Source: Kribbella antibiotica
GTDB taxonomy: Bacteria; Actinomycetota; Actinomycetes; Propionibacteriales; Kribbellaceae
DNA length: 64,000 bases
Direction of reading: 5' to 3'
Assembly: GCF_004349055.1 (NCBI RefSeq)
Contig: NZ_SMKX01000032.1
Location: 1 to 64,000, forward strand
Part shown: positions 1-10,125 of the stretch, piece after piece
How the letters are laid out: every line of letters starts with the position of its first letter
Numbering within the stretch: the stretch's first letter is position 1
Translations under genes and position numbers: made by a program
The notes under the pieces: model-generated
What the model was told of the DNA's origin: nothing
Seen by the model: the letters and a program-made list of their open reading frames with translations, nothing else
Databases searched by the model: none

Positions 1-1479
1 GAGCCACCACCGCTCCCCCAGCCACGACCCCCGCGTGAGGTCTTGGCCTCCAACTCCTCGCCACTCTGCCGCGCCGTAAGGAAGCTAACCCGCTCCCGCC
101 CGCCTCCAGCCGGTGCCGCACCATCCGCAGCCGCGCCGCTAGCCTCGTCACCTGCGGGCACAGCACGGCGTACCCGGCCTGCCGGCGCGTCACCCGTAGC
201 CTTGTCCTCAGCACCTGGCGAGTCGCTCAGCCGACCGGCGGCCGTGCTGGCATTAGGTCGGCTTCCACGGGTAGTGGTGGCGTTCGCAGCACCCTCATCG
301 TCGCGGGGCAAGGTGGTCTTAGCGCTCACCTCGGGCTTCGAGTCACTCTCATCGTCGCGCGGCGACGTGGTCTTAGCGCTCGCCTCGGACTTGGGGTCAT
401 TCGAATCGTCGCGAGGCGACGTGGCCTTAGCGCTGGCCTTGGTCTTGGAGACACTCGATCGGGCAGGACTGCGCCGGACTCGCGGCGCGCCTTCCGAGGG
501 GCCCGCAGCTGCACTCGACTCCGCAGCGGCGGCTGGCGGCGTCTCCGGTGCAACGGGCTGATCGGCACCCCACACATCCACCGCGGCATCTTGCTTGGGC
601 CGCGCGGCCGCAGCGGCCCGCCCATGGCGTACTGCTGGGACCTTCGGCGCCACAACTGCCTCGGGAGCAGATGCAACTGCTTCGGCATCGACTGTGCTCG
701 CCGGGCCGGGCTCAACTACGTCCGGGCCCCATACGTCGGCCGCATCGTTTCTGACGAGCCGCTTCGACTTCGAGGGGCGGACAACGGGGACACCATCGCC
801 CCACGGATCAATAGTCTCGGCATTATTGCCGGCAGGCTCATCGTCGCCGGCGAACGCCTGAGCATCAGCCCGGTAGTCAGCAGACACACTGCGCCGAATC
901 CCAGTACTGGCCCGCCGCGTACTCCCCGGGTCATCCCCGGCAAAGTCCTCATCCAGCTCGCCCCAAGGGTCAACCGCCCGGCCAGCAGCCTGACGCCCAC
1001 CCTTCCGCTCGCGAGCGGAAGCAGGTCCGTCCGCGTCGCCCGCACCCACTGCGGCCTCGCGAGGCGCATAGGCCTTTCGCGAGCATCGCTCGCTCGCCCC
1101 GACAACCTCGTCCGGATTAGCCGCCTCCGCGTCACCGCGCAACCGCGCTGGCTCAGCCGCGCCACGAGCCGCGCCTGCCTTCCGCGGCTTTCGCTCGGCC
1201 GCCTGAGCAACCGCACCCGAACCAACTACTCCCGCACCACCGCGGGAGCCCGGCGAATCGCCTGCGCCCACCGCTTCGTCGGCCGAGCCGGCTCCAGCTG
1301 GAGTGGCTGGTCGCGCACGGCGGGCCGTCGGTGGGGTCGTCGCACCCTCGAAGACGGCTGCACCTCGCGCCAGGAGCTCGCGGGCGAAGGCCAGGCGCTC
1401 TTCGTGGGGGAGAGACAGCGCCGCGGGGGCAGGATCCTCGGCGGAGCGCCGAGGATCACTGCCACCCGCGGTGGGTCGA

Positions 1480-1493
<14 letters not shown>
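1..1493 (-). CDS. Very long disordered ORF in the recX position (3' end outside window)
   Basis: An uninterrupted frame of 497 codons starts at ATG 1493, overlaps the recA stop by 14 nt and runs off the window. Codon-by-codon reading finds no stop. Actinobacterial recX directly follows and often overlaps recA, so by position this is probably RecX, the RecA modulator. The visible part contains no RecX-like helical repeats. It is Ala/Pro/Asp/Glu/Ser/Arg-rich and looks disordered throughout. It holds four (V/I/A)D-x-WG motifs (567-581, 726-737, 798-812, 960-974) and three tandem 18-residue repeats (273-434). Synonymous third-base differences between copies argue that the protein is translated and selected in this frame. 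RecX is usually about 150-270 residues, so this would be an exceptional N-terminal extension. Third codon positions look less GC-biased than in recA. Alternative: a separate disordered protein that precedes recX. Confidence 0.6.
273..434 (-). repeat. Three tandem 54-bp repeats encoding 18-residue units
   Basis: Units lie at 434-381, 380-327 and 326-273 on the minus strand. Each begins Ser-Ala-Lys-(Ala/Thr)-Thr and contains Pro-Arg-Asp-Asp about six residues in. Copies differ at synonymous positions (CCT, CCG, CCC for the same proline) and diverge most at the end of the third unit. They lie in frame in the disordered recX-slot ORF. Confidence 0.85.
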
Positions 1494-2556
<1,063 letters not shown>

Positions 2557-2674
2557 CTGACTGCCACCTGACCCATCTCGTCATTGGGCGAACTTTCCCA
2601 GCCGCCCGGAGGATTTCCGTCTCGCCAGAGAAGATATTCGGCGCCACGGACAGTTTTCGTCACCACCACGAATC

Positions 2675-2683
2675 TGTGGATAA
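2675..2683 (-). promoter_or_regulatory. DnaA-box-like nonamer upstream of recA
   Basis: TGTGGATAA on the plus strand is the reverse complement of the consensus DnaA box TTATCCACA, a perfect match. It lies between the LexA box and recA. One isolated box is weak evidence for DnaA control. Confidence 0.35.
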
Positions 2684-2723
2684 CCAGGCTGTCCGCCGCC
2701 CTTCCCGGAAGCACAAACTATCC

Positions 2724-2737
2724 CGAACACCTGTTCG
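2724..2737. promoter_or_regulatory. LexA (SOS) box upstream of recA
   Basis: CGAACACCTGTTCG is a perfect dyad of the actinobacterial SOS box (TCGAAC-N4-GTTCGA), lacking only the outermost T. It lies in the 251-bp spacer between recA and the divergent gene at 2808. It is about 170 bp from the recA start and 70 bp from the divergent GTG, so it could control either or both. LexA repression of recA is the established arrangement. Confidence 0.85.
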
Positions 2738-2807
2738 AATCACAAATTGACACGCCGAAGCCCACCCGGGCAACCGAACTGGCCCGGCCGCTCCCTACCC
2801 TTGCGGC

Positions 2808-3599
2808 GTGACCGACCGTCCCGACGTCCCCGATTCCGCCGTCGTCCTCGCCCTCAGCCGGGTCGAGTTCGGCCTCGACTCCGTCCTGGACGCGCTCCGG
2901 ACCCAGGATCCGTTCGGCATCCGCAGCCTGCTCACGGAGTACTCCGCGCAGGAGCGGCCGAACCTGGCCGAGCGGGGCCTGATCCTGGCGATCGACCGGC
3001 TGCTGCAGATGAAGGTGCCCGGTCACGCCGAGTGGCCGACGCTGCCGCTGGCCAAGCGCTGCGACTGGTGGGTCGAGCGGCTCGGCGGGTTCGCCGCCGT
3101 CATCGCGGGCCTGCCCCGGATCAGCGGCGCCGCAGCCGACCGGCTGCCGATCAAGGACACCCTGGGGGCAACCGTCCAGGCGATGGTGATCGGCGCGGTC
3201 TGCCGCGAGTACGGCGTCGAAGCGCACGCCGACCGGACGGCGGTCATCGCCCGCGTCCTCACCGATCGCCCGATCACCCCGGACGACGTCCTCCAGTACG
3301 ACGACCCGACCGCCGCCGGCCAGGACGTTGCCAAACAGTTGGGCTTCGGCGACGAGTCCGAGGAGGCCGGCCTGCGCAAGGGCATCCGGATGGTCTGGCG
3401 GATCAGCAAGCTGCTCGCCGGCCTCGGTGAGGTGTTCGAGGAGCGTCCGCGCGGCAGCCTCGGAGCACGGTTCATCGGCCAGCTGCCGGGGATCGGGGTG
3501 GTCGGCGGATTCTTCGACGAGCGCAAGGGCATCCGCAAAGCGGCGTACGAGGCAGCGGATCTGCTCACCAACGGCACGTTCCGGGTCAAGCCGCTCTGA
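2808..3599 (+). CDS. Conserved hypothetical protein divergent from recA
   Basis: 263 residues from GTG 2808; family not recognised with confidence. It is mostly helical, without a signal peptide. Visible features are a Trp pair (CDWWVERLGGF) near residue 86, a moderately hydrophobic stretch (TVQAMVIGAVCREYG) near 125, and a C-terminal Gly-rich hydrophobic segment (GQLPGIGVVGGFF) near 228 followed by charged helices. The C-terminus faintly recalls EcsC-like proteins, but I would not assign that. It diverges from recA across a spacer with a LexA box, so SOS control is possible. It is followed 35 bp later by the GrpB-family gene on the same strand. Confidence 0.7.
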   Translation: MTDRPDVPDSAVVLALSRVEFGLDSVLDALRTQDPFGIRSLLTEYSAQERPNLAERGLILAIDRLLQMKVPGHAEWPTLPLAKRCDWWVERLGGFAAVIAGLPRISGAAADRLPIKDTLGATVQAMVIGAVCREYGVEAHADRTAVIARVLTDRPITPDDVLQYDDPTAAGQDVAKQLGFGDESEEAGLRKGIRMVWRISKLLAGLGEVFEERPRGSLGARFIGQLPGIGVVGGFFDERKGIRKAAYEAADLLTNGTFRVKPL

Positions 3600-3634
3600 T
3601 CGACCCCGGGCCGCGCGACTGGAATGATCGGCGT

Positions 3635-4201
3635 ATGAATGCGATCGCCATCGTGCGCCCCGACGAGACCTGGCCGGCCCAGTTCGAGAAGACCGCGCAG
3701 ATGGTCTGGAAGGTGCTCGGCGAGCTTGCACAGCGCATCGACCACATCGGCTCGACATCGGTGCCCGGATTGCCGGCCAAGGACATCCTCGACATGCAGG
3801 TGACGGTCGCGGCCGAGTCCGAGCTGGACGCGGCGGCCGAGCGGATGGTCGCCGCGAACTGGGACTTCCGCCCCGGCGCCCAGCGTGATCACCCGGTCCC
3901 AGGCCTACCCGAGGATGAGCACCAGTGGGTGAAGCGGCTCGTGGTCGAGCCGATGTACCGGCGCCGGGTGAATCTCCACATCCGCGTGGCGGGTCGCGCC
4001 AACCAGCGCTATGCGTTGCTGTTCCGCGACTACCTGCGCAGCCACCCGGACACGGCCCAGGCGTACGGCGAGTTCAAGCGCCGCGCAGCCGCGCTGCCGT
4101 TCGACAACGTTGGCGACTACGCGGACCTGAAGGACCCGGTCTGCGATCTGATCTATCTGCCCGCCGAGGAATGGGCGGCGCGCGCCGGCTGGGCCGTCTG
4201 A
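3635..4201 (+). CDS. GrpB family protein (UPF0157 nucleotidyltransferase fold)
   Basis: 188 residues. The family signature is clear: an N-terminal D-x-x-W segment (RPDETWPAQFEKTA), then RIDHIGSTSVPGLPAKDILDMQVTV near 34-58, matching the GrpB hallmark in which H-x-GSTSVPG-x-x-AK-x-x-D builds a nucleotidyltransferase-like site. A later RRVNLHIRV...ALLFRDYLRSHP block is also typical. The molecular substrate is unknown; some relatives are fused to dephospho-CoA kinase (CoaE). It is convergent with DUF3046, with 13 bp between stops. Confidence 0.88.
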   Translation: MNAIAIVRPDETWPAQFEKTAQMVWKVLGELAQRIDHIGSTSVPGLPAKDILDMQVTVAAESELDAAAERMVAANWDFRPGAQRDHPVPGLPEDEHQWVKRLVVEPMYRRRVNLHIRVAGRANQRYALLFRDYLRSHPDTAQAYGEFKRRAAALPFDNVGDYADLKDPVCDLIYLPAEEWAARAGWAV

Positions 4202-4214
4202 CCGGTCGGTGCGC

Positions 4215-4409
4215 TCAGCGCTCGCTGGCCGGCAGCCGTAGATGGGCCCACACGGCCCGCCACACCGTCTTGGCGGCCTCGCCATCGGCCAGCGCCTCGA
4301 CGACCGTGCGGCCCTCGAGCTCCTCGACCACCTGGGTCTCGGCCCAACTCCGGGCATACGCCGGACCGAGATGATGGTCCATCCGCGTCCAGAATTCCGT
4401 CAGTCTCAT
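4215..4409 (-). CDS. DUF3046 family small protein
   Basis: 64 residues starting MRLTEFWTRMDHHLG, the typical N-terminus of DUF3046, an actinobacteria-specific family commonly encoded near recA-recX. It then has YARSWAETQVV and a C-terminal VWRAVWAHLRLP segment. Function is unknown. Its ATG overlaps the stop of the LppM-like gene (ATGA), so the two are co-transcribed and probably translationally coupled. Longer upstream starts in the same frame would read through the low-complexity tail of the neighbour and are rejected. Confidence 0.88.
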   Translation of the reverse strand: MRLTEFWTRMDHHLGPAYARSWAETQVVEELEGRTVVEALADGEAAKTVWRAVWAHLRLPASER

Positions 4410-5461
4410 GCTGGTCCGTCGTTGTCCTTCGGAGGTTGTTGTCCCCATCCGCCCTGCTGCGGCGGCTGCTGCTGGCCGTACTGCGGTCCCTGAGCAGGCG
4501 GCGGCCCCCACTGGCCGGGCTGCGGCTGCCCCGGGTACTGCGGCTGTCCAGGCTGCTGACCCGGGTACGGCGCCGGTCCACCCGGCTGCCCCTGCCCCGG
4601 CTGACCCTGCCCCGGCTGCGCCTGTCCCGGATAACCCGGGCCCGGCTGACCGCCGTACTGACCTGGCTGACCCTGGCCGGGCTGACCGCCGTACTGGCCT
4701 GGGCCCTGCGGCGGGTATTGCTGGCCGGGGCCGTAGCTCGGCTGGCCGCCGTACTGCGGGCCCCACTGGCCCTGCTGCGGCTGACCACCGGGCCACTGCC
4801 CGGGGCCTTGCTGAGCGTTGGCCTTGCGGCTGCGCAGCACGAAGAAGACACCGCCACCGACGAGCAGCAACAGCACCACGATGAGGACGATCGCCCAGAT
4901 CGGGAACCCGCCGCCGGCCTTCGAGGTCAGCGAGATGTTGCCCAGCTTGTCGAGGCTGTCGTACGTCGCCGTCCGGCCGTCGACCTGCGCGCCGTTGTCG
5001 TGCTCGAGAATCGTGCCCGGCATGGTGATCTTGACGTTCACCTGCGGCTGCTGCGATCCGCCGATCAGCGAGCTGAGATCAGGGGCCTTGACGATCACGA
5101 CAACCTTGTCGCCGGCCTTGGTGAAGCTGAACCCCTCACCGCTGGACTGCCCCATCTTCTCGAACGGCACGTTGTCGAGCGTGCACTTCTGGCCGACGAA
5201 CTGGCTGTCGTCGAACGGGGTGCAGGTCACGCCGTCCGTGGTCAGCTGCTTGACGGCGCCTTCGATCTGCTGGGTGATCTTGTCCATCGACTGCCCACTG
5301 GCCTGCAGCAGCTGTTTGTCCACCCCGAGCTGCATGCTTCCGGAGACGGTTTCGTCCGGCCCGACCTTGAGATCGGCATCGAACTTCGCGCACCCCGCAA
5401 GGGCGAACAGACAGGCCACGACGAGCGCGGCACGGACCCGTTTCATCATGAGCTCGATCAT
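4406..5461 (-). CDS. lppM: LppM-like lipoprotein with C-terminal membrane anchor and Gln/Pro/Gly-rich tail
   Basis: About 351 residues. The N-terminus carries a lipoprotein signal (MKRVRAALVVACLFALAGC) with lipobox LAGC, Cys 24. An LppM-type extracellular domain follows to about residue 185, then one transmembrane segment (IWAIVLIVVLLLLVGGGVFFVL) and a basic stop. The last 135 residues are GQPGQ/GGQ/QGP repeats rich in Gln, Pro, Gly and Tyr. LppM of mycobacteria is a surface lipoprotein linked to virulence and lipid traffic; the role here is unknown. Start choice among 5461, 5449 and 5446 is open. It is divergent from lhr (77 bp). Confidence 0.78.
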   Translation of the reverse strand: MIELMMKRVRAALVVACLFALAGCAKFDADLKVGPDETVSGSMQLGVDKQLLQASGQSMDKITQQIEGAVKQLTTDGVTCTPFDDSQFVGQKCTLDNVPFEKMGQSSGEGFSFTKAGDKVVVIVKAPDLSSLIGGSQQPQVNVKITMPGTILEHDNGAQVDGRTATYDSLDKLGNISLTSKAGGGFPIWAIVLIVVLLLLVGGGVFFVLRSRKANAQQGPGQWPGGQPQQGQWGPQYGGQPSYGPGQQYPPQGPGQYGGQPGQGQPGQYGGQPGPGYPGQAQPGQGQPGQGQPGGPAPYPGQQPGQPQYPGQPQPGQWGPPPAQGPQYGQQQPPQQGGWGQQPPKDNDGPA

Positions 5462-5538
5462 TCCAGACCCCGCCGACAACCTTCACACCGGACGAGTGGC
5501 GGCCAGCGTGCTCGAAACTGTCGGAGGCACCCGGCAAG

Positions 5539-8500
5539 ATGGTCGTCGTGAAGAAAACCAGCGCGTTGAGCCGGTTCTCGCCCGCGACCCGGGCGTGGTT
5601 CGGCGACGTCTTCGAGGCGGCCACCCCGGCCCAGCTCGAGGCGTGGGACGCGATCACCGCGGGCCGGGACGCGCTGGTGGTCGCCCCGACGGGCTCGGGC
5701 AAGACGCTGGCCGCCTTCCTCTGGGCGCTCGACCGGCTGGCGACGATCCCGCCACCAGAAGATCCCAAGCTGCGCTGCCGGGTGCTCTACGTGTCGCCCA
5801 TGAAGGCGCTGGCCGTCGACGTCGAGCGCAACCTGCGGGCACCCCTGATCGGGATCCGTCAGACCGCCGAGCGGCTCGGCGAGGCACCGGTGAACGTGGA
5901 GGTCGCGGTGCGTTCCGGTGACACCTCGGCGGCCGATCGGAGACGCTTCGCCACGAAACCGTCCGACGTGCTGATCACCACCCCCGAGTCGCTGTTCCTG
6001 CTGCTGACCTCGCAGGCGCGCGAGTCGCTGCGCGGTGTCGAGACCATCATCGTCGACGAGGTGCATGCCGTCGCCGGGACGAAGCGCGGTGCACATCTGG
6101 CCCTGACGCTCGAGCGGCTCGACGCACTGCTTCCGAAGCCGGCGCAGCGAATCGGGCTGTCGGCGACTGTGCGTCCGGTCGAGGAGGTCGCCCGCTTCCT
6201 CGGCGGCGAGCGACCGGTGACCGTGGTCCAGCCGAAGTTCACCAAGCAGTGGGATCTCAGTGTTGTGGTCCCGGTCGAGGACATGGCCGAGCTGGCGAGC
6301 ACCGAGGTCGAGACTTCCGGTTCTGCGGCCGGTCCGCCCCGGCACGCGTCGATCTGGCCGCATGTCGAGGAGCAGGTCTTCAACCTGATCGAGCAGCACC
6401 GCTCGACCATCGTCTTCGCGAACTCGCGCCGCCTCGCCGAGCGCCTGACCGCGCGCCTCAACGAGATCGCCGCCGAGCGGGCCGAGCTCGCGCTGCCTGA
6501 GGAGGGTGCGCCGGCGCAGGTGATGGCGCAGTCCGGAGCCTCGCTGGCGGCGCCACCGCTGATCGCCAAGGCGCACCACGGTTCGGTCAGCAAGGAGCAA
6601 CGCGGGCTCATCGAGGCTGATCTGAAGTCCGGGCGACTGCCCTGTGTCGTTGCCACGAGCAGCCTCGAGCTCGGCATCGACATGGGCGCGGTCGACCTCG
6701 TCATCCAGGTCGAAGCGCCGCCCTCGGTCGCGAGTGGCCTGCAGCGGGTCGGGCGTGCCGGTCACCAGGTCGGTGCGGTCTCCCGCGGCGTGCTGTTTCC
6801 CAAGTTCCGTGGCGATCTGATCGAAACCGCAGTGGTCGTCCAGCGGATGCGTGAGGGACTGATCGAGAGCCTGCACATCCCCGCCAACCCACTCGACGTG
6901 CTGGCCCAGCAGATCGTGTCGATCGTCGCGCTGGACTCCATCGACGTCGACGACCTGTTCACTCTGGTACGGCGCTGTGCCCCGTTCGCGACGCTTCCCC
7001 GCTCGGCCTACGACGGGGTGCTGGACATGCTGTCCGGCCGCTATCCGTCCGACGAGTTCGCCGAGCTGCGACCGCGGATCGTCTTCGACCGGGTCAGCGG
7101 TGAGATCACCGGCCGGCCGGGGGCTCAACGACTCGCGGTGACGAGTGGTGGCACGATCCCGGACCGCGGTCTGTTCGGTGTCTTCCTGGTCGGCGAGAAG
7201 ACGAATCACCGGGTTGGTGAGCTCGACGAGGAGATGGTCTACGAGTCGCGCGTCGGTGATGTGTTCACGCTCGGCGCGTCGAGCTGGCGGATCGAGGACA
7301 TCACGCACGATCGGGTGCTGGTCTCCCCTGCGCCCGGTCAGCCGGGGCGGCTGCCGTTCTGGAAGGGCGACGCCGTCGGGCGGCCGGCCGAGCTCGGCGC
7401 CGCGACAGGTGCCTTCGTGCGGAAGATGGTCTCGCTGCCGGCTGCCAAGGCGATCGAGCGGGCGCGCGCCGCGGGCCTCGACGAGTATGCGGCCAACAAC
7501 CTGGTTTCCTACCTCGCCGAGCAGCGCGAAGCGACGAGCCGGGTGCCCGATGACGTGACCATTCTGGTGGAGCGATTCCGCGACGAGCTGGGCGACTGGC
7601 GGGTCTGCATCCACTCGCCGTACGGCGGGCAGGTGCACGGTCCGTGGGCGCTGGCGATCGCAGCGCGACTCCGCGAGCGGTATGGGATGGATGCGCAGTC
7701 CGTGTCCGGTGACGACGGGATCGTGCTGCGGCTGCCGGAGACGGATGAAGCGCCGCCCGGAGCCGACTTGGTGCTGTTCGATCCGGCCGAGATCGAGGAC
7801 CTGATCACGACCGAGGTCGGTGGCTCGGCCCTGTTCGCGGCGCGATTCCGCGAATGCGCCGCCCGGGCCCTCCTGCTCCCTCGCCGGAATCCAGGCCGCC
7901 GATCGCCGCTGTGGCAGCAACGACAGCGATCCGCGCAGCTGCTGAGCGTTGCGAGCAAGTACGGTTCGTTCCCGATCGTGCTCGAGACCCTGCGCGAGGT
8001 GCTGCAGGACGTCTACGACCTGCCCGCGTTGAAGGACCTGCTGACCGGGATCAGTGAGCGCCGGATCTCAGTGGTCGAGGTGGAGACCACAGAGGCCTCG
8101 CCGTTCGCGAAGTCACTGCTGTTCGGCTACGTCGGCGCCTTCATGTACGAGGGCGATACGCCGCTGGCGGAGAAGCGTGCGGCAGCGCTGTCGCTGGATC
8201 AAGGTCTGCTGTCCGAGTTGCTTGGGCGGACGGAGCTGCGTGAGCTGCTCGACGCCGAGGTCGTCCTGCGGACCGAGGCCGAGCTGCAGCGACTCGCCGA
8301 GGACCGGCGGGCGCGCGATGCCGAAGGACTGTTCGACGTGCTGCGCCTTGTCGGCCCGCTGTCGATCTCTGAGGCGTCGCAGCGTTGTGTCGAGGGTGCG
8401 GATGCCGAGACCTGGTTGACGGATCTGGCCGCCGCGCGCCGCGTCGTGCGGGTCCGGATCGCCGGCGAGCACCGCTGGGCAGTCGTCGAAGATGTCGCCC

Positions 8501-10125
8501 GCTTGCGCGATGCCCTCGGCGTTCCGCTGCCGCCCGGGATCGCGGAGGCACATGCCGAGCCGGTCGCGGATCCGCTCGGCGACCTGGTGTCTCGCTATGC
8601 GCGGACGCACGGTCCGTTCCGGGCGATCGATCTTGCGACTCACCTGGGGATCGGCGTTGCCGTCGTCAACGATGCGTTGCGACGGCTCGCTGCGGCGGGC
8701 CGAGTCGTCGAGGGCGAGTTCCTGCCCGGCGGGATCGCGATGGAGTGGTGTGACAGCGAGATCCTCAGACTGCTTCGCCGCCGTTCACTGGCCGCCCTGC
8801 GCAAGGAGGTCGAGCCGGTCGACCCCTCCGCGCTCGCCCGGTTCCTGCCTGCCTGGCAAGGGATCACGAGCAGCCGCGGCCGCGGGTACGACGTCTTACT
8901 GGGAGCCGTCGAGCAGTTGGCCGGCTGCGCAGTGCCGGCGTCAGCGCTGGAGTCGATCGTGCTGCCGTCCCGCGTGCCCGGCTATCAGCCGTCGATGCTG
9001 GATGAGCTGACCGCGACCGGTGAGGTCGTCTGGGCCGGATCAGGTTCATTACCGGGCACGGATGGCTGGGTGTCGTTACACCTGGCCGACAACTGCGATC
9101 TGACGTTGCCTGATCCGGACCCAACGTTCGAGATCGGTGAAACACACCAAGCGGTGCTCGACGCCTTGTCCACCGGCGGCGCGTTCTTCTTCCGGCAGCT
9201 CAGTGACGCCGTTGGCGCGGCAACAGGAGTGGTCGATGACGAGACCATGGTGACCGTCCTGTGGGATCTCGTCTGGGCCGGTCACCTCACCAACGACACC
9301 CTCACTCCGGTGCGGTCGTTGGTCGGTGGTGGGCGAGGCAGTCATCGCACGCGTCGGGCAACCCCCCGAGCGCGGCCTGGGCGCTCGCTGCGACCGGGTC
9401 GACCGGCAATGCCCGCCCGCAGCGGTCCGCCAACCGCAGGCGGGCGCTGGTCGTTGCTTCCGGCCCGCAACGAGGACGCGACGCGGCGAGCCCATGCTGC
9501 CGCGGAGACCTTGCTCGACCGGTACGGGATTGTCACGCGCGGCTCGGTGATCACCGAGCGGACTCCGGGTGGGTTCGCCGCGGTGTACAAGGTGCTGAGC
9601 GCCTTCGAGGAGTCCGGGCGCTGCCGCCGCGGGTACTTCGTTGCCGGGCTGGGAGCTGCGCAGTTCGCGCTGCCGGGAGCGGTCGACCGCCTCCGTGCGC
9701 TGGCTGAGCTGCCCGGGGCTGCGCCTGCGCGCGGGCGACGCGACGAGGAGCCGGCCACGCGCGCTGTCGTGCTGGCTGCGTCCGATCCGGCAAACCCTTA
9801 CGGTGCCACACTCCCCTGGCCTGAGCGCGAGGGCGCCAGCGGGCACCGGCCAGGACGCAAGGCAGGTGCGCTGGTCGTCATGGTCGACGGCCGATTGATC
9901 GTCTATGTCGAGCGCGGCGGGCGGACTGTCCTGAGCTTCACCGAAGATGTCGAGCTGCTGCAGCCTGCGGTGGATGCGCTGGCGCTCTCGATCCGGGATG
10001 GCCAACTGGGGAAGCTGAGCGTCGAGACTGCGGATGGGGAGCAGGTTCGGCATACGGCGTTCGGCGATGCGTTGGCCAAGGCCGGCTTCCACGCCACCCC
10101 CCGCGGGCTCCGGCTCCGTGCCTGA
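5539..10125 (+). CDS. lhr: Lhr-type large ATP-dependent DNA helicase
   Basis: 1528 residues, matching full-length Lhr (about 1500). Superfamily 2 motifs are complete: Walker A APTGSGKT at 49-56, DEVH at 173-176, SAT at 208-210, and motif VI QRVGRAGHQ near 398. The long C-terminal region carries winged-helix and Lhr-specific domains. Lhr is a 3'-5' DNA translocase that unwinds RNA:DNA hybrids and is linked to DNA damage repair. The stop overlaps nei2 by 8 nt, the same pairing as in mycobacteria (lhr next to nei), which supports a joint role in base damage repair. GGAGG lies about 12 nt before ATG 5539. Confidence 0.95.
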   Translation: MVVVKKTSALSRFSPATRAWFGDVFEAATPAQLEAWDAITAGRDALVVAPTGSGKTLAAFLWALDRLATIPPPEDPKLRCRVLYVSPMKALAVDVERNLRAPLIGIRQTAERLGEAPVNVEVAVRSGDTSAADRRRFATKPSDVLITTPESLFLLLTSQARESLRGVETIIVDEVHAVAGTKRGAHLALTLERLDALLPKPAQRIGLSATVRPVEEVARFLGGERPVTVVQPKFTKQWDLSVVVPVEDMAELASTEVETSGSAAGPPRHASIWPHVEEQVFNLIEQHRSTIVFANSRRLAERLTARLNEIAAERAELALPEEGAPAQVMAQSGASLAAPPLIAKAHHGSVSKEQRGLIEADLKSGRLPCVVATSSLELGIDMGAVDLVIQVEAPPSVASGLQRVGRAGHQVGAVSRGVLFPKFRGDLIETAVVVQRMREGLIESLHIPANPLDVLAQQIVSIVALDSIDVDDLFTLVRRCAPFATLPRSAYDGVLDMLSGRYPSDEFAELRPRIVFDRVSGEITGRPGAQRLAVTSGGTIPDRGLFGVFLVGEKTNHRVGELDEEMVYESRVGDVFTLGASSWRIEDITHDRVLVSPAPGQPGRLPFWKGDAVGRPAELGAATGAFVRKMVSLPAAKAIERARAAGLDEYAANNLVSYLAEQREATSRVPDDVTILVERFRDELGDWRVCIHSPYGGQVHGPWALAIAARLRERYGMDAQSVSGDDGIVLRLPETDEAPPGADLVLFDPAEIEDLITTEVGGSALFAARFRECAARALLLPRRNPGRRSPLWQQRQRSAQLLSVASKYGSFPIVLETLREVLQDVYDLPALKDLLTGISERRISVVEVETTEASPFAKSLLFGYVGAFMYEGDTPLAEKRAAALSLDQGLLSELLGRTELRELLDAEVVLRTEAELQRLAEDRRARDAEGLFDVLRLVGPLSISEASQRCVEGADAETWLTDLAAARRVVRVRIAGEHRWAVVEDVARLRDALGVPLPPGIAEAHAEPVADPLGDLVSRYARTHGPFRAIDLATHLGIGVAVVNDALRRLAAAGRVVEGEFLPGGIAMEWCDSEILRLLRRRSLAALRKEVEPVDPSALARFLPAWQGITSSRGRGYDVLLGAVEQLAGCAVPASALESIVLPSRVPGYQPSMLDELTATGEVVWAGSGSLPGTDGWVSLHLADNCDLTLPDPDPTFEIGETHQAVLDALSTGGAFFFRQLSDAVGAATGVVDDETMVTVLWDLVWAGHLTNDTLTPVRSLVGGGRGSHRTRRATPRARPGRSLRPGRPAMPARSGPPTAGGRWSLLPARNEDATRRAHAAAETLLDRYGIVTRGSVITERTPGGFAAVYKVLSAFEESGRCRRGYFVAGLGAAQFALPGAVDRLRALAELPGAAPARGRRDEEPATRAVVLAASDPANPYGATLPWPEREGASGHRPGRKAGALVVMVDGRLIVYVERGGRTVLSFTEDVELLQPAVDALALSIRDGQLGKLSVETADGEQVRHTAFGDALAKAGFHATPRGLRLRA

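Noticed and set aside
5458-7920. 820-codon minus-strand frame opposite lhr
   Set aside because: Lies antisense to the helicase core with intact motifs; its product is Arg/His/Leu-rich without any family resemblance.
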